Origin: an uncultured Eubacteriales bacterium
Lineage (GTDB): Bacteria > Bacillota > Clostridia > Oscillospirales > Oscillospiraceae
Length of the DNA stretch: 64,000 nt
Reading direction: 5' to 3'
Assembly: GCA_900316745.1 (NCBI GenBank)
Contig: ONEB01000006.1
Location: 124,001 to 188,000 of the forward strand
Notes under the pieces: generated by a model
The model's input: only the letters and a program-made list of their open reading frames with translations
What the model was told of the DNA's origin: nothing
The model's database searches: none
Shown here: positions 53,825 through 62,663 of the stretch, piece after piece
How positions within the stretch are numbered: position 1 is the first letter of the stretch
Layout: every line of letters begins with the position of its first letter
Program-made: the position numbers and the translations under genes

Positions 53825-54002
53825 CAAAACAAAGTTTTGCATCAAAAACTGCTTGCAAACAAGCAGTTTTTGGGGAACACGTTGTACCGTCGTTCGCTTT
53901 TGGCGCACGTTGTGCGCCATTTGTGGGCATTCGCCCACTATCGTCCGTGATTCACGGACGAGCGAACAGAGACATTATCGCTCTCTCAATCAAATGAGAG
54001 AG
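53825..54002. repeat. Array of six consecutive, different hairpins
   Basis: Six perfect inverted repeats stand in line: CAAAAC-AAA-GTTTTG (53825-53839), a 12-bp stem AAAAACTGCTTG with loop CAAA (53844-53871), TGGCGCAC-GTT-GTGCGCCA (53901-53919), GTGGGC-ATTC-GCCCAC (53923-53938), TCGTCCGTG-ATT-CACGGACGA (53941-53961), and CTCTCTCA-ATCAAA-TGAGAGAG (53981-54002). Stem sequences differ from each other. The second has a T-run like a terminator. Confidence 0.75.
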
Positions 54003-54003
54003 G

Positions 54004-54274
54004 AGCTGACGGAGCGCGGGTTTCTGCATACAGTACGCTTGAAAAAGCTGAAAAAAACAAAGCCGCCGTTGTCTACGCCTACCAGGCGGACAACGACGGC
54101 GAATGGGGTGAAATTGAATACGACTGCAAAACCGGGCAGTTCCGGATCATAAAGCTGGCGGAGCTGGATCTCACGAAATCACAGCCGTTTGCAAAGCAGG
54201 CGATCCGTCGAATCCGTCATTGGATACAGCGGGAAGTGTTTCCGAAGAAGGATCAGGTCTGGCTTCCGCTCTGA
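54004..54274 (+). pseudogene. 3' remnant of a small protein gene
   Basis: An open frame without any start codon ends with TGA at 54272-54274. It encodes about 75 soluble, charged residues including AYQADNDGEWGEIEYDC, FRIIKLAELDLTKSQPF and AIRRIRHWIQREVFPKKDQVW. The composition looks like real protein, and the codon pattern fits the neighbours. The 5' part seems replaced by the hairpin array, so it is probably a decayed gene. Family unknown. Confidence 0.5.
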
Positions 54275-54385
54275 TTTTGCCTCACAGGAAGGTTTTCGCT
54301 GCTTCGCGATTCTTACTGTTTTTTGAGAATCTCGGCATAAGGTAGATAGAGGGACGGTTTTCCTTTCCGATATTTGTTTTCTTTT

Positions 54386-56620
54386 TTACTCCAGTGTCTT
54401 CAGCGCAACGGAAAGCGGGATGTGCCGCACGCGCCGCATCAGGAGCAGCGTGACGAGCGCGAAGCCGAATGCGCCGAACGCAAAACTCACAGGATAGACC
54501 CACGGCGCAACGTAAAACGTCAGCCATCCGGCGTATTCCTTCATCATGGCATAGTAGATCCATTTGATGAGCAGCACGGTGAGCGGAATCGCTAGCAGCA
54601 GCGATATCGCTGTGACGAGCGCGGTGGCGCGGTTGTAAAGCAGTCCCGCCTCCCCGTCGTGGTAACCCATGATTTTCAGCATGGAGATGCTGCGTGCGTT
54701 GCGGTCAATGATCATTTTGGCGAGCAGATAGATCATCAGCACATAGATGACAAATCCGAACCCGCAGAACAGCGGAAACATGAATCCCATGGAGTCGTCC
54801 AGCTGGTCGGCCATGACCGTGAGATCCGACTGCGTGATCCTGGTCGCAATCGCCTCCTCGGGAAGATCGGTCAGTTCCCGGTTCGAGAACCAGCCGTTGA
54901 AGCTCCCCGGCTCGCGGTCAAAGGTCCGGTTGAAATCCTCCTCCGAGAGAAACACGCTCATGGCGGCGGGATAGTGATACGCGCCGCCGACGCGGAAGCT
55001 GTAATCCTTCCCGTCATACGGATCGCTGAGCTTCAGCGTGTCCCCTGTGCGGATGCCGTACTTTTCCATATAGCCATCGGAGAGGACGACCTCACCTGCT
55101 CGCACACCGGGCACATAGCGTGATCCTTCCTGAACGCCGTAAACCGTGATCTTCTCCCAGCCGTCGTATTCCAGCTCCTGCACGCTGTAGCGCTCAGCGT
55201 CCGCGTCGGCGGTCTCAACCGGCGTCTTGAGCACATACTGATACTGCGCGATCATGGAGGACACGACGTCTGCCTTGAAATGGTTCATCAGCGGGCGGAA
55301 CATCATACCAAACACCAGCAGCACCGACACAAATACGACGCCGACGAACAGCGTCAGGTAACCCGACAGATTCTGCAGAACAACGCGCATGCGAAAGCGC
55401 GACAGAAACGAGCCGCGCCGCAGCCGGACCACGTCGCTGGACTTCCGGCGCGTCAGCTCATGGCGCAGAAAGTCCAGCGGCGAGAAGCGCAGCGCCCTGG
55501 AAATCACGAGCAGATTCAGCACGAAAATGATCAGCACCGGGATCACGGTCGTGAGCAGAAAGGCAGAGCCGTTCCAGATCGTCCGATAGGTCGGCAGCGA
55601 ATAGCTGTGATAGTACATGAACACCACAATGCGCTTCATGCAGGTGTAGCCCAGGATGTTACCGATAACCGCCGCAACGAGCGTGACGACTGTCGGCAGC
55701 GCGAGATAGTGCCGCAGCAGCTCGCCGTTGGTGTAGCCGGAAGCCTTCAGCGTTCCGATCGTGGAGGCCTCCTGCTCAATCGTGCCGCGAGTCGTGACGG
55801 CGAAGACGAAGCCGAGGATCACCATCATGATATAGAGCAGCGTCGCAAACATGACCCGGTCGCTTCCCATGTCGTCCCCGGAAAAGTTGATTGCAAAGTT
55901 CTGATCGCGCGGTACGAAGTCCGTGAGCACGGCATGCCCTGCAATGGCTCCGAGGAGCGCGTCTGCACGATCTCGCCTTTCCTTGTCTGTATTGCCCGCA
56001 TCGGGATCGGTCCATGCGTAGGTAAAGCGCTTGCCGAGCTCGCCAAGCGCGTCGAAGTCCGCGTCCGTCACGAGGGCGACCGTGAACTTGTTGGCATCGA
56101 ACATCATGTCCGTGTTGTTGTTGAACAATGCGCTATAATCGGAAAACGCAACGACGCCGGAGATCGTATAATCCCTGCCGGAGACCGCCATGGTATCTCC
56201 GATCGACAGCTCGTTGTTCTGCGCATAAAGGCGGTCGATGCAAATCTCGCCGTCCCTCGCAGGAAATGCGCCGTCCATGAGACAGACGCGGTTGACTTCC
56301 GTGCGCTGGCGATAGAAGCGCACCGTGTGCGCGTTATCCGTTTCCCGGTCGATGCTGAAAAGCGGATACAGCGTCGCTCCGGTCTCCTGCTCCAGCGTAT
56401 CGAGTGCCGCATCCTCCAGCGGCGCGGCGGCAGTGAAATGCCCGTCCTCGATGTGATAATTCTCAAAGCTCTCATTGTAGGCGCGAAGCATGCTGCCGTC
56501 GGCGACCATGAAGCCGGAAACAAATCCAATCGTGAGCGTGAGAAAGAGAAAGAGCGCAATATACTTACCCGCGTCGTCGCGCAGCTCGCGCCAAAAGCGC
56601 TTGCGGATGGGATCTTTCAT
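54386..56620 (-). CDS. ABC transporter permease, FtsX/MacB type
   Basis: 744 residues. An N-terminal helix (IALFLFLTLTIGFVSGFMVA), a large extracytoplasmic domain (about 45-250), three FtsX-type helices (about 260-375; MFATLLYIMMVILGFVFAVT), a second extracellular domain (about 450-620) and a last set of helices ending MRRVRHIPLSVALKTLE. The two FtsX repeats match single-chain permeases that partner with one ATPase. They move lipids or peptides, or act as mechanotransmitters. It is 12 bases downstream of its ATPase gene in one operon. Confidence 0.88.
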   Translation of the reverse strand: MKDPIRKRFWRELRDDAGKYIALFLFLTLTIGFVSGFMVADGSMLRAYNESFENYHIEDGHFTAAAPLEDAALDTLEQETGATLYPLFSIDRETDNAHTVRFYRQRTEVNRVCLMDGAFPARDGEICIDRLYAQNNELSIGDTMAVSGRDYTISGVVAFSDYSALFNNNTDMMFDANKFTVALVTDADFDALGELGKRFTYAWTDPDAGNTDKERRDRADALLGAIAGHAVLTDFVPRDQNFAINFSGDDMGSDRVMFATLLYIMMVILGFVFAVTTRGTIEQEASTIGTLKASGYTNGELLRHYLALPTVVTLVAAVIGNILGYTCMKRIVVFMYYHSYSLPTYRTIWNGSAFLLTTVIPVLIIFVLNLLVISRALRFSPLDFLRHELTRRKSSDVVRLRRGSFLSRFRMRVVLQNLSGYLTLFVGVVFVSVLLVFGMMFRPLMNHFKADVVSSMIAQYQYVLKTPVETADADAERYSVQELEYDGWEKITVYGVQEGSRYVPGVRAGEVVLSDGYMEKYGIRTGDTLKLSDPYDGKDYSFRVGGAYHYPAAMSVFLSEEDFNRTFDREPGSFNGWFSNRELTDLPEEAIATRITQSDLTVMADQLDDSMGFMFPLFCGFGFVIYVLMIYLLAKMIIDRNARSISMLKIMGYHDGEAGLLYNRATALVTAISLLLAIPLTVLLIKWIYYAMMKEYAGWLTFYVAPWVYPVSFAFGAFGFALVTLLLMRRVRHIPLSVALKTLE

Positions 56621-56632
56621 TCCGACGCCCCC

Positions 56633-57331
56633 TCACCAGTTGAGCGCAGCGGCGCGATACTTCGTCAGCTGGCGCACATACTCCCGGATTGCACCGTCCT
56701 TCAGGCGGATGACCTCGTCCGCCATACCGCGCAGGGCGTCATTGTGCGTGACGAGCACGACCGTGCAGTGATACGTCTCATTCACGTGCTCAATGAGCTG
56801 CAGGATTTCCTTGCTCGTGGCATAGTCAAGTGCGCCGGTCGGCTCATCGCACAGAAGGACGCTCGGTTTTTTCACAAGGGCGCGGCCGATGGCCGTGCGC
56901 TGCTGCTGCCCGCCGGAGAGCTGCGCGGGGATCTTGTTCCGATGCTCCCACAGGCCGAGCGACTGCAGCAGCTCGTCCACCGGAAGCGGATGCTCGCTGA
57001 GATACGCGCCGACCTCCACGTTCTCACGAACCGTCAGGTTTGGAATCAGATTATAGCTCTGGAACACATAGCCCAGATGTCGGCGGCGGTAGAGCGCAAG
57101 CTCCTTTTCGCTCATGAGTCCGAGCGCCTGCCCGCCGATAAATATGTGCCCGGAATCCGGCGTCTCGATGCCGCCGATGATATTCAAAAGCGTGGATTTT
57201 CCGGATCCGGAAGGACCCAAAAGCACGCAGAAGCAGCCGGACGGAATGTCGCAGGAGATGCCCTTCAGGACCTCGGTACGGCTCTCCCCGGCGCCGAATG
57301 ATTTGCGAATATCGCGTAATTGAAGCAACAT
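56633..57331 (-). CDS. ABC transporter ATP-binding protein (MacB/LolD type)
   Basis: 232 residues. Walker [11 protein letters not shown]-loop [18 protein letters not shown], signature [15 protein letters not shown], Walker [13 protein letters not shown] and VVLVTHND are those of MacB/LolD/FtsE-type ATPases. It partners with the FtsX-type permease just downstream. Its 5' region contains a TTAGC-N4-GCTAA palindrome shared with the FMN-binding protein gene on the other side, suggesting joint control. Confidence 0.92.
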   Translation of the reverse strand: MLLQLRDIRKSFGAGESRTEVLKGISCDIPSGCFCVLLGPSGSGKSTLLNIIGGIETPDSGHIFIGGQALGLMSEKELALYRRRHLGYVFQSYNLIPNLTVRENVEVGAYLSEHPLPVDELLQSLGLWEHRNKIPAQLSGGQQQRTAIGRALVKKPSVLLCDEPTGALDYATSKEILQLIEHVNETYHCTVVLVTHNDALRGMADEVIRLKDGAIREYVRQLTKYRAAALNW

Positions 57332-57813
57332 ATCAAAAATGCTCCTTTCAGACAGATTTTATTCGCAAAAGCAAACTGTTGCCTGTAAAACGGGAGGCGC
57401 GTTGCTCGCGCCTCCCTTGGGGTGCAATTTTAACAATTCATTATATTCGCAGACCAGGAACTCGTTTCAGCCCAAAATGACAACAGACAACAATAATCGA
57501 CAGAACCAATCTATTAGCTTCGGCTAACTTGCGACATTAAAAAAAGATGCATATTGTACGCGGTTACCCGTCGCTAACTGTATGTTAACACAACTCCTCC
57601 CTCCTGTCAAGCGCTTTTTCTTAGCTAAAAATTGCATGATAATGTTAATTGCGCCATGAGATTTTTTTCTTGCGTAGGAAATACAGATGTGATATACTGT
57701 CTCAACAGAAAGAGGCTTGCTGCGTGAAAGCGCAGTTCTTCTTTTCGTTTGTAGTTAGCGGTGGCTAATATAAATTAGTCTATGCAAATTTTTCTTGAAA
57801 GGAATCCGATAAT
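57332..57813. promoter_or_regulatory. Divergent control region with palindromes, ABC operon and FMN-binding gene
   Basis: 482 bases without a gene. For the FMN-binding gene, TTGCGT (57670-57675), a 17-base spacer and TATACT (57693-57698) form a promoter. TTAGC-N4-GCTAA palindromes lie at 57514-57527 (loop TTCG) and 57755-57768 (loop GGTG); TTAGCTAA is at 57621-57628 and GCTAAC-N5-GTTAAC at 57573-57589. A 10-base-pair hairpin (GGGAGGCGCG) is at 57392-57416. Confidence 0.6.
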
Positions 57814-60800
57814 ATGGAACATTTCCAAATGCGGCGGCCGCTTTCCATGCTGTTGGCAATTCTGTTCATTGTTGCTCTGCTGCCGGTCAGCAGCCTTGCC
57901 GCAGACACCTATGCCGATGGCGTATATCAGGGAACCGGCACCGGACGCAACGGCGACATTACCCTTTCTGTCACCGTGAAGGATGGCTCGATCAGCGCCA
58001 TTGAGGTAGTGTCGCAGAGTGAGACGCCGCGGTACTGGGGCGAAGCAGTCACGCTGCTGCAGACCATCATTGACGCGGACTCCACCGAAGTGGACGGCGT
58101 CAGCGGCGCGACCTACAGCAGCAATGGTATCAAGGCAGCCGTGAATGATGCGCTTGCAAAGGCTGCTGATGTGATCGGCGGCAGCGGAACGGCGTCCGAT
58201 CCTTATGTGATCCGCACGGCGGGACAGCTGCAGCAGTTCGCCTCGCGCGTGGACGCGGGAGACGCTGATTTTGTGAATGCGGTGGTCGTGCTTGGCGCGG
58301 ACATCGATCTTTCCGGCGTCGAATCCTTCAACCCGATCGGTGCTGAGGGCAAGGCTACAGCGAACGCGGACAAGCTGTTTGGCGGTACGTTCCGCGGCAA
58401 CGGACACACGATCTCGGGCATGAAGATTGTCGGGAGCTATGACTCGGAAGCAAACCTCGGCCTGTTCTCCACTCTGGCCTATACGGCGCGCGTCAGTGAT
58501 GTGCGTCTCACGGACGTACTGATCAGCGCCTCCGTCAGCGAGGGCGCAAGCTATGTGAACATCCGCGCAGGCGGTATCACGGGCGATACCGGACGTGTTG
58601 CCAATGGCGCTGCGCGCGCCGCGGTGCTGGATGGCTGTACGGTGAGCGGCTCGGTCTCCGTGCAGACGAAGGACGGACAGGCGTACTCGGGCGGCGTTGC
58701 AGGCAGACTGTTTACCAAGGCAGCCGCCGTCAACTGCGTCTCCTATGCGTCGGTTTCCTCCGTGGGCGGTGCGAACTGGGGCACGGCCTACGCCGGCGGG
58801 CTTGCGGGCATGACGGGGAATAGTACCGTACTTGCCAATTGCGCTGCTTTCGGCCCGGTTTGTGCTGAAAACACCGTGAGCACGGCTGCCGACGCCTATG
58901 CAGGCGGCGCTACGGGTATGCTCTCGAGCAAGACATATAATGTCTACGCGGCTGGCGAGGTCACACTGCGCCAGAATCCGAATGTGCAAAAGCAGTATGC
59001 CGGCGTGGTCGCAGGACAGGCTGCGGGCAGTGCTTCGGGAAACTATATCTATTATGCTTCCGATGCTGCCATCACAGTGAACGGTGCATCCACAGAAGCT
59101 GCCGCATTTGCGGAATCCCTCGGTCAGTTCGTTGACGGAGCGGAAGTGGGCATGGCAAAGCCCGACATGGCGCTTTCCGGCTTTGCCGATATACTGAACG
59201 GTAACATCGGCGCCGTCAAGGCGGCGATTTCGGAGGACACGCTTGTCCTGCGCGAGTGGGCGCTGACGGATGGCAGAGTGCTTCCGACGGACACGCCCTG
59301 GACGTCCGGTGACATCGACAGCGGCATCTTTGCCTCCGGTACGGGTACGGAGGAAGATCCCTATCTTATTCAAACAACGAAGCAGCTCAAAGCCTTTGCC
59401 GCCTCGGTCACGCCGAAGGTGGATTATACGGATAAGTTCGTCCGACTCGGCGCTGATCTGGACCTCTCCGGCGAGAACTGGGAGCCTGTCGGCGGCAGCT
59501 ATGCGCGCTTCAACGGTACGTTTGACGGCGCAGGCAAAACGATCTCCGGCCTGACAGAGGGCGCGCCAGAAGCGCCGCGCAGTCTCGACAGCGAGAGCGC
59601 GTACATCGGACTCTTCGGCTGGTTGAACGAAAAGGCTGTGATTCGGGATTTGACGCTGGATCAGGTCGCGATCTACACGACGAGCGCCGGTACCGCCTAT
59701 GTCGGCGGCATTGCGGGACGCATGAGCGGTTCGGAGACCGAGGGCGACTACCACGGTGTCATTGTGGATGGCTGCGCGGTCAAGGGTACGATCTCTCATG
59801 CGACGGACAAGGGCACGACGTTTGTCGGCGGCGTGAGCGGTCATGTGTTCAAGGGCGCGATCATCAATACCATGACGGACGTCGCAATCTCCTGCACGGA
59901 GCGCTCCGGTGAGCTGGCAGAGGTCGGCGGTGTGGCCGGCCTTCTGAATCGCGGCGTGATCGCAAACTGCTATGCCCTCGGAAATGTCACGGGCAGCGGC
60001 TACCGCGATACGCAGCATGACATTGAGGGCATGGCCTGCGTTGGCAATCTCGCGGCGGTCAACGGCGGCTATATCGTCAACTGCTATGGCGAGGGCGGTG
60101 TTGAGGCGCTGGAATACTCCATCGACACCGGCGTGCTCACGGGCTGGGTCACCGGCATCGCCAAGGTGTACGACTGCTGGTATAACGAAAAAGCGCGCAT
60201 GGTCATCGACGGACGCACCGTCTCGCCAGTGGATCCCTTCGGCGAGGTCGTTGCGGGCGGCGTCAGTGACGAATGGGGCTTCAAGTTTCCGGGAAGCCTT
60301 CTGGAGAATAACAACGGCTATACGCCGGGCGCGGACGGAGCGGCGAAGGTCGCAAAGGCGCTTAACGCCAACTTCTCGGCGTTCCCGATCGACCTGCAGG
60401 GCATTTATGGCCTTGCGCCCGACTGCCTGCGCACATGGACTGTTTCGGGCGATCATGCAGTGCTCTCCGACTCCCGGGAAGAGATCACCTATGTGCAGTC
60501 CGAAATCGAAAAGAATATCCAGGAAGAGCCGGAGCCGGTACTGCTTGACGGCGTGTGGTACGGCCGATCCTCTGACAAGAGCACCATCGTCGCCATCACG
60601 GTCAAGGACGGCGCGGTCGTCAATACCGAGGTCAAGACCGGCGAGAGCCGCGGCGACAACTTTGACTATGCGCTTGCGCGCGCCCGCTTCAAAGCGACCT
60701 ACGGCGATACGACGGATTATTCCCAGGTGGACGCCGTCCATTTCTCCGGCAGCGGCACGGAAGCGGATCCCTGTCTGATTACCTCCGAGGCGGATCTGCG

Positions 60801-62544
60801 CGCATTGTCCGCCTCCATCGACGAGGACGTTGACTGGGCAGGCGTGTGGTTCAAACAGACGCAGGATATTATGCTCAGGGACGGCGACTGGACGCCGATC
60901 GGCTGGGGCATTTTTGCCGACGTGGACGGCGACGGCTTCGGTCAGGATGTCGCGGCGCTCTACCCCTTCCGCGGCAACTACGACGGTGATGATCATGTGA
61001 TCCGCAATCTCAAAGCCGGCAGCATGGATCATTACAGCACAAACAACTGGATGGGCCTCTTCGGTATCATTCAGGGTGATTACGACTCCAATGAGATCCC
61101 GAGCGGCAATGTCCGCACAGCGACGCTCAAGAATATCCGTCTCGAGGATATCGGCATTTATTCCGAGGGACGCTGGCGCAACTACATCGGCGGTCTCGTC
61201 GGCAACGCACAGGGCGGCTTCGTGATCGACAACTGCAGTGTCACGGGCAAGATCGTCTCGCGCTCCACGGAGGACTTCGCCTTTGCCGGCGGCCTCGCGG
61301 GCAGTCTGATGTACGGCTGTGTCACCAACTGCTGGACGGACGTGGACGCTACGGCCTGGTCCGGCAAGAACTACAGCTATACCGGCGGCATGTCCGCCGT
61401 GACGAACCGCGCGACCATCGTAAACGCCTATACGCTCGGTGATGCCCACGGTGACGCGGATCAGACGAACCGCGCTGAGGTCGGCGGCTTCATCGCACTC
61501 GACGGTGGTATTTGCGTCAACTGCTACGCCCGCGGTAATGTCGAGGTCCTGAGCAAATACAGCATGTATCTCGGCGGCTTTGCCGGCATGGCGGCGAGCT
61601 CCTCCGAGCACCGCCAGTGCTACTATAACGCCGACGCTGACCAGAAGATCGCGGGCGAGCCGGTGAAAGAAAAACAGTACGCGGGCAAGTTCGTCAATGA
61701 GTCCGCCGAGGCAAATGCGCAGGCGCAGACTGCCGCCGCAATGCGCTCGGATGCATTCGCGCAGCAGCTCAACCAGAACCGCGCGGCTATGGCGGAGACC
61801 ATGGCACAGGTGCGTCAGGCGCTCGGCGCTGATGCAAACGGAAGCTCGAAATACCACAGTGTTTACTATCACGGCGACGGATCCGATCTGCGCGAGTGGA
61901 AGCTTTCGGATCAGATCGTCGGCTTCGAGCCGCAGGAAGAGCCCGCGCAGCCCGATAAACCGCAGCCGTGTGACGGCGGCGCAAACTGCCCGTCGAAGCA
62001 GTTCCTCGATGTGGATCAGAGCCAGTGGTATCATGAGGCGATCGACTACGCGATCGTGAACGAACTCTTCAACGGCACGGGCAAGAGCACCTTCGAGCCG
62101 GACACTGCGATGACGCGCGGCATGCTCGTTACGGTGCTGCACCGCATGGAAAAAGCGCCCGCCCCGAAGGCCCCCTCCAAGTTCACCGACCTGGCACAGG
62201 ACTGGTACAAGGACGCTGTCGCGTGGGCGGCTGAGAACGGGATCGTCAAGGGCATGAGCGAGACAACGTTCGCACCCGATGAGAAGGTCACGCGCGAACA
62301 GGCAATGACGATGCTGATGCGGTACGCTGCCTTCAAAGGTATCGACGTGACAAAGACGGCCGACCTGTCGAAATTCGGCGATGCGAATGCGGTCAGCGAC
62401 TGGGCAGACGCCGCGGTCCACTGGGCCGTTGCCGAGGAGCTCATTCAGGGCATGCCCGGGAACCTGCTGCAGCCGCAGGGCGACAGCACCCGCGCGCAGG
62501 TCGCCACGATCCTGATGCGCTTTATGACGCAGACGGCCAAATAA
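57814..62544 (+). CDS. Giant surface protein: FMN-binding, GLUG-type repeats, SLH anchor
   Basis: 1576 residues. Signal peptide 1-30. Residues 33-115 are an FMN-binding domain with target motif D94-GVS-GAT-YS, where Ser102 should carry flavin by phosphoester. Three similar beta-helix blocks follow, each opening with a SGT..DPY.I element (about 122, 507 and 979), with GLUG-like GGVAGRL and GGIAGRM turns. A second FMN-binding-like start (LDGVWYGRSSDKSTIVAITVKDG, about 908) lacks the acceptor motif. Three SLH repeats (about 1395-1576) attach it to the wall. It may hold flavin at the cell surface for extracellular electron transfer or metal reduction (inference). It neighbours the ABC exporter. 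Confidence 0.85.
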   Translation: MEHFQMRRPLSMLLAILFIVALLPVSSLAADTYADGVYQGTGTGRNGDITLSVTVKDGSISAIEVVSQSETPRYWGEAVTLLQTIIDADSTEVDGVSGATYSSNGIKAAVNDALAKAADVIGGSGTASDPYVIRTAGQLQQFASRVDAGDADFVNAVVVLGADIDLSGVESFNPIGAEGKATANADKLFGGTFRGNGHTISGMKIVGSYDSEANLGLFSTLAYTARVSDVRLTDVLISASVSEGASYVNIRAGGITGDTGRVANGAARAAVLDGCTVSGSVSVQTKDGQAYSGGVAGRLFTKAAAVNCVSYASVSSVGGANWGTAYAGGLAGMTGNSTVLANCAAFGPVCAENTVSTAADAYAGGATGMLSSKTYNVYAAGEVTLRQNPNVQKQYAGVVAGQAAGSASGNYIYYASDAAITVNGASTEAAAFAESLGQFVDGAEVGMAKPDMALSGFADILNGNIGAVKAAISEDTLVLREWALTDGRVLPTDTPWTSGDIDSGIFASGTGTEEDPYLIQTTKQLKAFAASVTPKVDYTDKFVRLGADLDLSGENWEPVGGSYARFNGTFDGAGKTISGLTEGAPEAPRSLDSESAYIGLFGWLNEKAVIRDLTLDQVAIYTTSAGTAYVGGIAGRMSGSETEGDYHGVIVDGCAVKGTISHATDKGTTFVGGVSGHVFKGAIINTMTDVAISCTERSGELAEVGGVAGLLNRGVIANCYALGNVTGSGYRDTQHDIEGMACVGNLAAVNGGYIVNCYGEGGVEALEYSIDTGVLTGWVTGIAKVYDCWYNEKARMVIDGRTVSPVDPFGEVVAGGVSDEWGFKFPGSLLENNNGYTPGADGAAKVAKALNANFSAFPIDLQGIYGLAPDCLRTWTVSGDHAVLSDSREEITYVQSEIEKNIQEEPEPVLLDGVWYGRSSDKSTIVAITVKDGAVVNTEVKTGESRGDNFDYALARARFKATYGDTTDYSQVDAVHFSGSGTEADPCLITSEADLRALSASIDEDVDWAGVWFKQTQDIMLRDGDWTPIGWGIFADVDGDGFGQDVAALYPFRGNYDGDDHVIRNLKAGSMDHYSTNNWMGLFGIIQGDYDSNEIPSGNVRTATLKNIRLEDIGIYSEGRWRNYIGGLVGNAQGGFVIDNCSVTGKIVSRSTEDFAFAGGLAGSLMYGCVTNCWTDVDATAWSGKNYSYTGGMSAVTNRATIVNAYTLGDAHGDADQTNRAEVGGFIALDGGICVNCYARGNVEVLSKYSMYLGGFAGMAASSSEHRQCYYNADADQKIAGEPVKEKQYAGKFVNESAEANAQAQTAAAMRSDAFAQQLNQNRAAMAETMAQVRQALGADANGSSKYHSVYYHGDGSDLREWKLSDQIVGFEPQEEPAQPDKPQPCDGGANCPSKQFLDVDQSQWYHEAIDYAIVNELFNGTGKSTFEPDTAMTRGMLVTVLHRMEKAPAPKAPSKFTDLAQDWYKDAVAWAAENGIVKGMSETTFAPDEKVTREQAMTMLMRYAAFKGIDVTKTADLSKFGDANAVSDWADAAVHWAVAEELIQGMPGNLLQPQGDSTRAQVATILMRFMTQTAK

Positions 62545-62609
62545 TGCAGCATTTCCCCCGGCGAAGCGCGTGTTTTCGCTTCTTGCACGCGCTTCGCCAT
62601 CAAAACGGA

Positions 62610-62638
62610 TTGACGTTAGTTTTGGCTAACCAAATGAT
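62610..62638 (+). promoter_or_regulatory. Promoter with operator-like palindrome in the spacer
   Basis: TTGACG (62610-62615), a 17-base spacer and AATGAT (62633-62638). The spacer is almost wholly GTTAGT-TTTG-GCTAAC (62615-62630), the same palindrome as upstream of 57814, so a repressor bound there would block polymerase. Confidence 0.6.
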
Positions 62639-62663
62639 AGATCAATCAGAAAGGAACATGTGT

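Noticed and set aside
53825..54002. CRISPR array
   Set aside because: The palindromes differ in sequence and spacing. There are no repeated direct units or cas genes.
57392..57416. Hairpin GGGAGGCGCG as a terminator
   Set aside because: No T-tract follows on either strand and no gene ends there. It is mentioned only within the control region.
57775..62421. 1548-residue open frame on the minus strand
   Set aside because: It is antisense to the FMN/SLH gene. Its composition is rich in Arg, His, Ala and Val, with no domain. It results from GC-rich codons on the other strand.
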